A stretch of 64,000 nucleotides of DNA from the NCBI GenBank assembly GCA_037043455.1, contig JAWPHD010001144.1, positions 248,001 to 312,000 on the forward strand, given 5' to 3'. The translations under genes and the position numbers were made by a program. The stretch comes from Cyrtodaria siliqua. Lineage: Eukaryota > Mollusca > Bivalvia > Adapedonta > Hiatellidae. Each line of letters starts with the position of its first letter. Position 1 is the stretch's first letter. The notes beneath the pieces are model-generated. The model was given only the letters and a program-made list of their open reading frames with translations, did no database searches and was not told where the DNA came from. Below, piece after piece: positions 27,641-39,140 of the stretch.

Positions 27641-28370
27641 AAGAATTTTAACTATCCCGAAGATGGCATGCATATGGCGGTGAACATGCACATGACAACG
27701 GAATGTAGTACGTCATTTTCCGTCAACGTCAAATAAAAATAATATTTTTTTAAACCCGTAATTTAGAAGATTGTGACAATTTTACATGATTCAAATTTCA
27801 GTTCCCCTTCAAGTTTCGTAATTTTCAGCTGTATTGACTTTTAGAAGCTTTACTGCCCCAGATATTTACCAATTAAAATTTCGAAGCGAGGGGAAATGAC
27901 TCAAAGAGATGCCATTGTTGAAATACGTTTATAAATAATAACATTTGTGGGTTTTTTAAGTAAATGTAAGGAAATACTCAAAACACATTGTTTAAGCTCA
28001 TTTATTTTATGATAAGCAATGAAATACTGTATTTTATCTGTGAAATAAAAGTGTTATTCTACACTGTGGAATATAGAGTTTTATTTCCACAGTAGCTGCT
28101 GGGACTACTTTTAAATGTACAACCAACATAAATGCACAGTAACACGACTCACAAGATATTCCCACTGTTATACTGTTACATCCACTGTTTATTTAATTAC
28201 TTAATTATTTAATTACTTTCTTTCTATGACGTTAACGGTTTCAAAAAAAATAACGTCATGTAACTTTTCGTTACGTCATCGTGAACAGGGCGCGTAGCCA
28301 GGTGTGTAAAACGGTTTAGTTACTGAATGTCTTAAATAATTGTTTGTAAAATCATAAAATAAAAAGAAAA

Positions 28371-28475
28371 TTTGTTGTTTTGGAGTGAATAACATATTTT
28401 ATTTCATCTCGAAGTAAGAGAACTTCTCTCACTTCTCGATAAAATAAAAAATGTTAATCATTCCAAAACAACAAA
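28371..28475. repeat. Hairpin repeat
   Basis: TTTGTTGTTTTGGA...ATTTTATTTC is followed by its complement ending TCCAAAACAACAAAT, with a central palindrome around GAAGTAAGAGAACTTCTCTC. About 50-bp imperfect stem. Confidence 0.75.
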
Positions 28476-28789
28476 TATCCTCTATATGTTACATGTAGGC
28501 TACATGTTACGAAAGTTATGTTATTTCTTTATCAAAATGTCACGCTAAAGCGATAATTATTTCGACTCGGCACTGTCGGTCAAAAAGATTAACGAGCGTC
28601 AATGAACATCTACAGAGGCATATTCGGTGAATGGGTAATAGTAAACTTCCCTAAAGTCTGAACTTTTTGGTGTGTTTTGAGGGCCCAGGCTGGAATATTA
28701 AAACAAAGACGCAGTCCAATTTATGAAGCTATCCCCACACCCATCCAACCTACCCCACCCTTCAAAATATAAGGTGGAGCTGATTAGTA

Positions 28790-29015
28790 GGTTTCTCATA
28801 GACATTTTGGAAAACCGCCCTACCTCTGCTTTTGGTTCTTAGACATGCTCGGAAAACAGACTTCGATACATGGGACAGGAGGATTAATGTCCGATGGACG
28901 AGGCTAAAGGAAAATGACGAACAATGAGTAAACTCAGTGGCGCCGGTGAACCTTGAACCCGGGTCTTGCAGTTTCAAGTGCACCGCGCTATCCAATGTGC
29001 CATGCTGGCCCCATG
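28790..29015 (-). mobile_element. tRNA-derived SINE fragment
   Basis: Read on the minus strand it begins GGGGCCAGCATGGCACATTG, then the tRNA-like head (GGATAGCGCGG) and B box GGGTTCAAGG, continuing to the conserved body (CACTGAGTTT). It is a diverged member of the SINE family seen at 57336 and 23217. Confidence 0.65.
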
Positions 29016-30270
29016 ACAAAAACAAAAAATAAAACGACTTAATATGTCGGACTACAGGTATGTACATATCAGTTTCCAGACTGTACTTGGTCGCAACAGG
29101 GAGGGAGTATACTCCCTGGTTGCAATAATAGAAAGGTGTCACTAAGCCTACCTTGAATAAAAAGTAGCTAAAAAAGTAGGAATATGAACCTTATTCCAAA
29201 TGCAGATCAAGGCGGGAGGGGATTTTGTGAGGCTTGATCCCGGGTCCTGCAGATTACATGTACAAATTCGAGGCACCGTCCTAACCACTTAATATATTTT
29301 ACATTTTTATCTAAATAGTGCTATACTAGAATAATAAATAAATACTTGATAAATATGTGAATTAATCAGTACACACAAAATACGTGTTTTAATCAATACA
29401 CATTTTATCAAGTTCGTAATTTATTATTCAAGTGACGCACTGTCTAGATAAATGTGTAAGAATATTAAACTGTAAGTTGCCTTTTAAACTAGTCAGGACT
29501 ATTTTAGTTCTAATTTGTTTTTATACATTTTAGTGCAATTTGAATGGGATTACACTAAAGGGGACCTAAGTATAAAGAGAAGTAAAAAAAATAAAGGTAC
29601 ACATGGTAATCTCATACCGATCTTTCTGGTATAGAACTAAAAGCGTGTTCCACGGAACACTTGTGCCGCCTGCAGTGCCTTGTGCTTATTTAAAGTTATG
29701 AGCCTGGTCAGAGTGCATTTTTAACGTTTTATGAAAAGCGGCATAACTCTGCCGTATTGAAAGTCAGAGTTATTGGACATGTGTAACGACCTTATTATAT
29801 GCAGGATGAAGATGTTTATGCAGTTTCATGAACATAGGTCCAATACTTTTTTCAAGTTACAGCCAAGGTCAGCTTGGAGGTTAAAGTGTGAAGGATGGAC
29901 GACCATGACGGATAAGATAGACGACGGACAAAGTGATCCCTAAGTGTTTGCCATGCTACACAGGCGACACAAAAACAAGGATATTTGTTATGCACTCTTC
30001 AACCTGATACATTTTACTTTACCAGGCTTATTAGTGGCATTTGCTTTAACAGACGTGTACTAAATTACATATAGCAAAACATGCTTAAAAGCATGCAAAG
30101 TGAGAAGATTATGTTATCAGAGTGAGTTATTTCTATATCTTGATATAATTAAAAGCATTACAAGGACACATTGATTTTTTAAAAACGTCCAGCATCCCGT
30201 TAGTTTTTCTACATAACTTGCATTGCTTTAGTTAACTCATTAAGATTGATAATAAGAATAGTGTAAAGCA
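29016..30270. other. Repeat-like host DNA, no gene
   Basis: Contains a weak tRNA-like head near 29190-29290. A block at about 29630-29980, ending CAAAGTGATCCCTAAGTGTT...ACAGGCGACAC, has the form of a dispersed repeat. No open frame of interest. Confidence 0.35.
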
Positions 30271-30962
30271 AATTGTGTTTGCATAGTATTATTGTGTTTG
30301 CATAGTATTACTGTATTTGCATAGTAGTATTGTGTTCATAGTATTATTGTGTTTGCATAGTATTATTGTGTTAGCATAGTAGTATTGTGTTTGCATAGTA
30401 TTATTGTGTTAGCATAGTATTATTGTGTTTGCATAGTATTATTGTGTTTGCATAGTATTATTGTGTTAGCATAGTATTATTGTGTTTGCATAGTATTATT
30501 GTGTTTGCATAGTATTGTGTTTGCATAGTATTATTGTGTTTGCATAGTATTATTGTGTTAGCATAGTATTATTGTGTTTGCATAGTATTATTGTGTTAGC
30601 ATAGTATTATTGTGTTTGCATAGTATTATTGTGTTAGCATAGTATTATTGTGTTTGCATAGTATTATTGTGTTTGCATAGTATTATAGTATTATTGTGTT
30701 TGCATAGTATTATTGTGTTTGCATAGTTTTATTGTGTTAGCATAGTATTATTGTGTTTGCATAGTATTATTGTGTTTGCATAGTATTATTGTGTTTGCAT
30801 AGTATTATTGTGTTAGCATAGTATTATTGTGTTTGCATAGTATTATTGTGTTTGCATAGTATTATTGTGTTAGCATAGCATTATTGTGTTTGCATAGTAT
30901 TATTGTGTTTGCATAGTATTATTGTGTTTGCATAGTATTATTGTGTTTGCATAGTATTATAC
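30271..30962. repeat. 19-bp minisatellite TATTATTGTGTTTGCATAG
   Basis: About 36 units of a 19-bp repeat in two alternating variants, GTGTTTGCATAG and GTGTTAGCATAG. A few units are shortened (TATTGTG or missing TAT). It is highly regular and lies between unrelated sequence. Confidence 0.97.
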
Positions 30963-30997
30963 TTTGATTACATTGCACCAATTATATATGTAAACCT

Positions 30998-31447
30998 GGC
31001 TCCGGTTCCACCAACATTTACTTAGCTCTACTTAGCGTCTTAAAAACTTAAAAGCTTAAAATCCTTAAGTGTTTAAGTAAAGTACGTGAAACGTGATTCA
31101 CCAACATATATTCGATACTTAAATAATTAAATTTAAGTATACTACCTTATATACTTAACGATTTCTAAAGTCTGCGTTGGAGGTGACTTGCAGAGATACT
31201 TAACAACTTTAACACGTATAAAAGAGCGTCAGACTAGTCTAATGATATTAGAATTATTCGATTTCGTTTAAAATAAATCTTTATAATTGTCCCAGCATAC
31301 TTAGCGATTTACTTACGTAAGTTTTTAAGTATTGCCAACTTAAATGTTGGTGGAACACAATTTCGCTAAGAATTCCTTAAATACTTAGTTAATTATTTTG
31401 ATAAGTTTTTAAGTAAAACTTAACGAAATGTTGGTGGAACTGGAGCC
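30998..31447. mobile_element. 450-bp TIR element
   Basis: Ends are GGCTCCGGTTCCACCAACATTT and AAATGTTGGTGGAACTGGAGCC, inverted with one or two differences. The interior has internal copies of ACCAACAT and AACTTAAATGTTGG. No frame and no clear target duplication. Confidence 0.75.
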
Positions 31448-31998
31448 TGGTAGAATAAGATGAAACAACGGAAATTCAAATTTTATTTAACTATATGCAA
31501 GCAGGTTTAAAGTCCAAAGGATACTTGATAAATAAATCGAGAGGCTAATTGCAGTGCTCGATATACACGTCAATACTGCCTTTGTCCCTTTAATTGAAAA
31601 ATTATCTGTTTCTAAGTAAAGAAATGGGGATAATTCAGATAAAATACATGACAGCATTATGGTTCTTGTCATACAACATTGTTTAATAATATTGACCTTG
31701 TGTGCCAAGTTTCAAACTTGTTCTTGAGAACTGGAGAAAAATAAATACTTTAACCAAAACTTTAACCAAAACGTAGACAAGCGTAGACTGACAGACGGAA
31801 GTCGCCAAACTATAAGAATGGATTTGCTACGTAATCCGGCTAAACATCTTGAAAAAACGATAAATAAAACAAAATGACCTTGTGTTCCCCATTTTTTTCA
31901 GTTTTAGATATGTAAATAAATACAAAATTGAAATATGTTTTACATAGATCATCATCTAGGTGAATGGTTTATCATTTGTATAATACAACTGAACTATA

Positions 31999-32290
31999 CA
32001 CTCAAGTGATATCAAACGCAACACGGGAATTTCCGCTATATATTGTATGTACAATATGCTGCTTTTAATCGAATTGTACATGGCTACGTAAGACCTTTCC
32101 TTTTGGAAAACATACTAAAACAACAAATAATACAGCAAATAGTATTCCTTCAATGTTTCATTATTCACAGAGTACGCGTTTGGCTCAATCATGTGAGCAA
32201 ACTTAGGATGCAACATTTTGCAAACTATTTACGTTAAATACAGTACTGAACTAGCTCAATTTTTCAATTGTGTGTGTAAACGCTTTAAGA
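31999..32290. mobile_element. MITE, mariner-like family (copy 2, truncated)
   Basis: Starts CACTCAAGTGATATCAAACGCAACACGGG after a TA, exactly like the left end of 51685-52166, and follows it inward (CTGAACTAGCTC near 32250). The right inverted end is missing. Confidence 0.7.
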
Positions 32291-33370
32291 AAAGAAAAAC
32301 ATGCGATATATTTCCTTTCCAACTCGAGATTTTACCTATTTATTTAACCGTTATTTGGAATAAAATTATACCATTTAATAGAAAGGTTATTTATTTGGCT
32401 TTCTGGCAATGTAGAATATTTACAAAATCATTAAAACAAGGATATATAATGTCTGTTTGCAATGTAGATGGGTGTGCCGTACATCGAGGCCTCTCGCATA
32501 CAGCCACGATAAGCGTAGTAAAAATCGATAAATGCAGCGTATAATCGATAAACTTACCTGGACGACAAGTGTTCTCAGTTGAATACAGCGTTTGTACTGC
32601 CGTGTCATATCCCCGTCATATATAAAGCCCTGTGTTAAGTAAGGGTTTATAATGGATGTTTTCTGGAATATAAAACTGCAGGACTATATCCCACCTTCCT
32701 ATATTTTCCTTCTGTTGGCCAACCCGAGTTCTGGGTTGATTGCCAGATTTTGAATAACATTGAGAGATAACCACCCAGAAATCGTTCCTGTGAAGTCTTA
32801 TGCAATTTCGCCCAGTGGTTTCACATATATTGTTTAAATGTTTACGATAACGACGGAAGACAACAACGACGGACGAAGTCTGACGACGGACAAAATAACG
32901 ATAAAATATAGGTTTTATAAAGTTTTAGATAATTGACAACACAAAGGACTTCACGGTTTAGCATAAAATAATCGACTTCACGGATTAGCTTATTTTAAAA
33001 ATGCATTAATTCTTGCGGACAGGTTCTTTGACACAAAACCCTTTCGCTTACCTGATGTGAAATAATATTGTGGAAGTTTTCGTGATAAAAACGGGGTTAT
33101 AAGCATGCATTTTGTTCATAATATGCGCAAAATTATAGTACGCTTCACGGATTAGCAATTTGTTCTGGTGCATTTTCAGAAGTTTTCCAAAGTGTTTACC
33201 AAAAGTACCAACTTTCACAAAAAAATAATATCAGTCGAGGGTAGAGTACATTTTTTGCGTTCGAATGCGCTTTCTTTGGTAGAAAATGGTTAAGAAATAC
33301 ACATCTTATCGCACTCTGAAGCTTTCGATGTGGGCGAATGTTTACAATTTATTTCTTCACGAATTAGCAA

Positions 33371-33455
33371 TAATGACGTCATAGGTCATGTGGTATAGTC
33401 ACCCTGTGGTATAGTCACCCTGTGATACCCTGTGGTATAGTCACCCTGTGATACT
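33371..33455. repeat. Short tandem repeat GTGGTATAGTCACCCT
   Basis: Three to four units of about 16-19 bp. It lies directly before the hairpin at 33459. Confidence 0.75.
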
Positions 33456-33458
33456 ATA

Positions 33459-33590
33459 CAACTATCTACTTCTGTTGAGGTATATGGTTAAAACTATTCA
33501 TCCAAGAGAATGACTATTGATCCGAAACAGTAAACTATTGACCGAGGATAAATAGTTTTAACCGTTGAAAGAAACAGAAGTAGATAGTTG
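33459..33590. repeat. Hairpin repeat with 50-bp arms
   Basis: CAACTATCTACTTCTGTT at the left and AACAGAAGTAGATAGTTG at the right are perfect complements. The arms continue inward past GGTTAAAACTATT. Confidence 0.8.
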
Positions 33591-33828
33591 TTTTATTATA
33601 TTGAATTGTATAAACTCCATTAGTTTGCTTACTTTTTGCTAACTTGTTTACATGCATGACGTCACGGTCATTCTCAGACTATTGACCTGCAAACAAAAGG
33701 CTGTTGACCGCAAAACCAGATTGAACCGGATAGGAAACGTTCTAAAGTCAATAGTTCATACTAATGACTTACACGTGACTGCCTTTTAGCCAATGAAAAC
33801 TATGTATTTAAAATGATAATAATTATCA

Positions 33829-34012
33829 GTCCTCCAATCGCGTAGAGGAACCATAGCAATATATTCGATAGTAAGCATGGTAAGAATAGCCTAGTTACGG
33901 TCTCGAAGTTCCCTCTCTGAGGCGGCTCGATATAATAATATTCGATAGTAAGAGTAGCCTAGATACGGTTCCCGAATTCCTGTCTCTGGGGCGGCTCGAA
34001 CTATTAATGTGT
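33829..34012 (+). mobile_element. SINE body remnant with internal duplication
   Basis: Carries the SINE body twice (ATATTCGATAGTAAG...GGCGGCTCGA), a partial duplication of the family seen at 23217-23491. It lacks the tRNA-like head. Confidence 0.6.
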
Positions 34013-35261
34013 TAAGTTAATTAACAATTCGCTGACAATGTGCAATGAGCTGGTGCCAGGTTATTAGCCTAAGTTATATCACATAGGTCAAATCTACTAA
34101 GTTTATTGCTTTAGCTTACCCAGGGCCAGGCTTTAAAAGTATATACTGCTATACTATACCATAATAGATATTTTAATACTATAGTACTGCTCTAGATGCC
34201 TATTCTAATTTGTTTTCCTCGCTATATGTTTGGTCGGGCATTGGGGTGGTGGTGGGAATGGGGGGATGGGGCAAGTGAGTAACAGTTTTTTTTTATAAAT
34301 TATACGAACATAATTAAATAAGTGAACGTCGAAGGCGTGAACCGATATAGGAAGGTGCTGGGGGCATGCCCGCCTCTTCAGAATAATTGAAACGAATGGT
34401 AGCACTTTAGCACTTTTGAGAACAATCTGTTTCGTCTTATCCGCAATTTTCTTTCTTTAAAGACTGACGAAAAAAAATACAAGTTTAGTTTCTATTGTTG
34501 CTTTTCACTTTTTCTTATGTATCTTGTAGCCACCATTTTGAATATGTGTGTTTTGAGTGACAAAAAGGGTTGACCATCTTTCAAAACGGTCACAAAACAA
34601 TGCGTAGTCTTGGATTTTAGCGAAACTTTCCGAAATGAAAGAAAAAGGAATTATCTATACATCCTGTCTGTATGAACAAAATGTAAAGCTACCTAATTTT
34701 GTACCCGTCTTGAAACTAGCAATTTGACAGTAGAAAAACTCGTTGTTTTAATCTTCCCTTTTACATGACGATTTCGTCCATCTGATAATAAAAAACAAGT
34801 CAAAACTTTTTACTATTGACATCTGCTAACTTAACTTTTTGTAAAATTTTGTTTTCTGGCATTCAGTATAAACTTAAAACTAGTGACTTTTGTAAGACCA
34901 CTACAATTTCCAAACGTGCGTACAAAATAGGACTACGTTGTGTAAAAACACTTGACATTTAAAAGAGAGCTATGCGGTATATTCACGAAAAAAGCTTGGA
35001 CTGCTTCTCCACTGATTAAACCTAAGACGTAATAAACCAATGTAAGCTAAGGCAAAGTTCCCTTGTAGTGAATAGATTACTGCCTTCAGTATGTCTAACA
35101 CTGATTTAAAAGGGTCACTGCATTATAATGTGATATTATTCCAGTTAAAGGGGATCCCATTTAAACGTTGAAGGGGATACATCAGGTTGTGGGACTAAAT
35201 TTGTTCAAAACAAATAAATGCCAAAATAACTAATTATTACAATAAAAAGCACAATACTTGA
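34013..35261. other. Host DNA without recognised features
   Basis: No repeat, RNA or credible coding frame seen. Short minus-strand open frame at 34205-34405 is low quality. Confidence 0.3.
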
Positions 35262-35415
35262 ATATTGAGTTCTGCTCAACCCGGGGCTAGAGGGCGTGAG
35301 CGGTAGCTAGCATATTTCACTACCACTCATGAACAGTCTCAATCAAACCGAGTCTGCAATATTTCGTATGTGACGTGCTCGGCCGTTTCCAAAGGTCCAT
35401 TATCATACTCTTTTT
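35262..35415 (-). repeat. Dispersed repeat family 1, copy 2
   Basis: Inverted relative to 27450-27640: TTGAGTTCTGCTCAACC, AGGGCGTGAGCGGTAG, CTCATGAACAGTCTCAATCA. Same order of blocks, about 80-90% similar by eye. Confidence 0.75.
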
Positions 35416-37044
35416 GTAATATCAAGCCTAAAATCAAGCATACATAGAGGAATCCCCAAATTATAAATAGCTTTCACTCGGATCAACTCGGAAATATCTA
35501 CAAATGACACACGTTGCAATGATAACCCTGGCGCATGTCCGTAGTTAGGAAATACCTTCTTCGGGGCTTTTATTTTATATGTTCAGTTTAATTTAATTTA
35601 CATCTTAGGGCTCAATTAGATTATTTTTTAGATGATTTAATGTATTTGAACAATTTTAAAAAACTCTCGCGTTGAGCCTGATTCTAAAAGAATTAGTCTT
35701 AGAACAGCATATAGCATAACTCCAACGTAGGGCCGTACACTTAATGGTGAAAGGGTTATTACTTTAGAACGGCTTTGATCAAATCACACGACTTGTGGCA
35801 CAACTCTTTCTGATGACATTATACCTGATGATGAAGAGGGTTATTGCCTAGAATGGTCTGTGACACAAATCCCACTGAGAGCCCTAAACCTGATAGCGTA
35901 AGGATCTCTGTCTTCGAGGTTTCTGTGACATAGATGCCAATGAGCGGTTTAAACCTAACGGTTGTACATTATAAGCACTGCGAAACATAGAACTGAACTG
36001 ACACCAAAGCCAATGTCCTTCAACGCTGTGTTTTCAAGCAAACATTTGTTCATGATATTATAGTGTAAGTTATAAATCATTCAAACTTAATATTATAATA
36101 ATTTAATTATGATATCAATTCCAAATTAATTTTCAACAGCAAAATACACGTCATGTCTCTTTCATGTAAGACGTGACACTGTGTAAGTTTACCTTCTGCC
36201 CGGAGAAGTCTGACTGTATTTGGTACGTGTGAAAACAGTGGGATGTGTTCGTTTGTTTATTTTTAAACACTGACTAAATGTACGGGAGGTAAACTTAATA
36301 ACTTACCGTGACCGTGTGAATTTCTTCGTCGCATATTTATGGTTCTTTGCGCACTGAAGTTGTTAATTTTGATTTTCATAGAATATATGCAAATAGTTAC
36401 AATAGAAAGGTAAATATTTCATACAGTATAAGAATATCGACGATGAATTACCATAACTAACAGTTATTTTAAGACAGTACTTCTTTGTTTGACGTTCTGT
36501 TTTTCAAGTATAGACGGTACACGTATATACTTGATAATCACATACATGTACCTGTCAAGTCTGACGCATCGTGTTTGTGTTAAATCACGCTCGCACACAT
36601 ACATTCTGCATTCTCACGCATTCTGAAAATTTGACCAGATTTAGTTTGTTGTTGACTTCTGTTTATCAAAAGTAGTTCACCTGTCCAATTTCCCCATCCA
36701 AACATTTATACACCCAACAATCCATGATTTCTATTTCTGGAACGTTTAAGTGTGCGTTCAACTGTGTATGTTAAAAATAAGTTAATAATTATTATGTGAC
36801 TTAAATGCAATTAAACTGTGTGATAAGTTTAACCACATATCATATCGGGCTTCCTATGCCCACGCCCCGTGATGGATCCCCATCTTATTTTCTATAGAGC
36901 ATTGGTCGCTTTTTTATCATATGTTTTCTGTTTAAAAAGTGGTCTGAAATGTGAGTGGCTAACTTTATATGCCACATGGTAAATGAGTATGTACTGAAAT
37001 CAGCTACGCCCCACATAATATTCAGTAACATATATGTGTTTATT
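35416..37044. other. Host DNA without recognised features
   Basis: Ordinary AT-rich sequence, no repeat or coding support. Confidence 0.3.
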
Positions 37045-37480
37045 ATGATGGTTGATTTCTGCCATTTCGTCTTTTCGCGGCGAATTAACGAAAAGACGAA
37101 ATGGCAGAAATCAACCACCATAATCTTTTCCTTATTTCGCCGCGAAAAGACGACATAATGAAAAGACGACAGGACGAATAGACGACAAATACAGCGCGAG
37201 AAGATGACATAACGAAAATACGGAAGAACGACAAAACGAAAAGACGACATTTCAAGGGCGAAAAGACGAAAGAACGCCTTGTGTAGCCTTTTGTCTTCTT
37301 TTCGCTTCTAATTTGTCGTATTTTCTTTATGTCGTCCTTTCGTCTTTCCGTTCTCTTGTATTTTCGTGCTGCATTTGTCGTCTTTTCATTTTGTCGTCTT
37401 TTCGTTTTGACTGTTATCTTTTCGTTTTGACGTCTTTTCGTTCTGTCGACTTTTCGCCTTCCGGTTGACATGCGAGTTTC
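37045..37480. repeat. AAAAGACGA-type repeat block with terminal hairpin
   Basis: A long perfect-looking hairpin (37045-37121) centred on GCGGCGAATTAAC is followed by many GACGAAAAGACGACA units, first in one orientation and then the other (CGTCTTTTCG from 37290). The repeats create apparent long frames on both strands (e.g. 37085-37732), which are artefacts. Confidence 0.85.
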
Positions 37481-38898
37481 GGTCATTGCGGTCATTTCAT
37501 GGTGACTGCTAAAAGTCGGAACGATTTTGAATTGCCTGGGAGTTGGATCAAACAGACACGGAGTGTTGATACTGTATGTCCAATAAATAATAAACGAAGG
37601 GTTACCAGATCTTTTAAATCGTTTAAATAAACGCAGATTGGTCACCATAATAATATTGATCACTATCAGTAAACATGGAATTATGTATTGAATTGAACTA
37701 AGTCTGCAAATCATAAAGTACTTGTTTTTCATACATATAATGAATATAAAAGTGATAATGATGAATATGTATATTATAGAGAGAGGATATTAAATTAATT
37801 CATATTTAATAGTTTTTTATGACCGTAACCAGGCTTTATGAGGTTGCATAATGATGCCGAACACATGTGCACAGTTTCAATCCATTATGTAAAGTAGTTT
37901 GGGAGATACAAGCTTACATACAAACTTTAACCGGGCGCAGACGACGATCAAGTGATGACAATTGCTCTTTTTTTCTTCAAAAAAGTCGAGCTAATGACAT
38001 ATTAAATATTAAGAACGTGTATATGTGTTACTTCTTTTCTTGTCTATATGTTGTAAATATTGTTCTAAACTATTCGCGTATTACCATCAACTTGATATGT
38101 TACATAAATATTTTAAATAACATTAAATGCAAAATCAAATATTAGCGTATGACATTTATTGACTTCCAAATGAACACTCATGTTAGCCACCAGGAACGTG
38201 TCTATTTGTTTATACAGAGGCTTAGTTAGATTTGCTATACCATCTTTGATTGATAAATATAAGGTATAATAACTGTGATATGATGGTTTCAAAAAACGTT
38301 CCCGGAAAGTTGGTATTAAATTAAAAAGTCAAAACATTATTTTGTTTGTCATTTGTTTTAATAGAAGAATATAAGTGGATTAGCGACAATTGAAATCACA
38401 CGACTAATTAGTGACCGTCTGACAGCTGGTTACGGTCCCTGGTTAACAACCCCGCGGGTATATGACGTATTATAGGAATAATTATGTGTATTGAACAGTT
38501 TGATTGTTCCGAGATTCTTAGACTAGCCCCGAGATTTGTTAGACTAGGGACACTTGAAAATAGAGACTACATGACTCTTGGCTGAAAGTAAATCATTAAT
38601 GGCAAAGCCATGTTATTATATTTGTTTATAAACAAATTCAGCCAAGCCATCCTACATTGATACATACCGATTTAAATAATAAGAATATGAAGTTTACGCC
38701 AAACATTATAATTAGTACGGCTGGTCCAGATATGATCATCAATTTAAAAAAAGCCCGGAAAGTTACTTCTTAAATACAAAGTCAAAATACTAATTTTTAT
38801 ATCATCCTGTTTTAATATTCATTTTAACACAACAATTCTGCGTTTATAAAAACATTTAAAAGCCTCCCTCCGTTTATTATTGACTGGACATAACCCAG
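37481..38898. other. Host DNA without recognised features
   Basis: A repeat-like stretch around 37880-37990 (ACAAACTTTAACCGGGCGCA) resembles a second dispersed family. No gene is supported. Confidence 0.3.
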
Positions 38899-39140
38899 TG
38901 GGCACACGACGTTGATTCAACGTTGAGATGTGGTTGGATTTTGGTCATGACGTCGATCAACGTTACTTCAACGTTGAATCAACGTTGCCCTTTTCAACCT
39001 TCAACCATCAACTTGTATGGGTATGAGTACTGACGTTGTATCAACGTTGATTCAACGTTACCGTTCTCAACGTTGGAACATCGTTAGAATTGTAACGTCG
39101 TATAGACGTTGATATAAGGTTGACCTTTCAACATTGTGGA
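38899..39140. repeat. CAACGTTG-rich palindromic dispersed repeat
   Basis: Multiple ATTCAACGTTGA/TCAACGTTGATT units with CCCAGTGGGCACAC before the first. The same palindromic style is frequent in animal non-autonomous DNA transposons; the right end is not clear. Confidence 0.6.

Noticed and set aside
30271..30962. CRISPR-like array
   Set aside because: Units are contiguous with no spacers and the context is eukaryotic; it is a minisatellite.
37085..37732. 215-codon minus-strand frame rich in Arg/Lys/Thr
   Set aside because: Arises from GACGAAAAGACGACA repeats.
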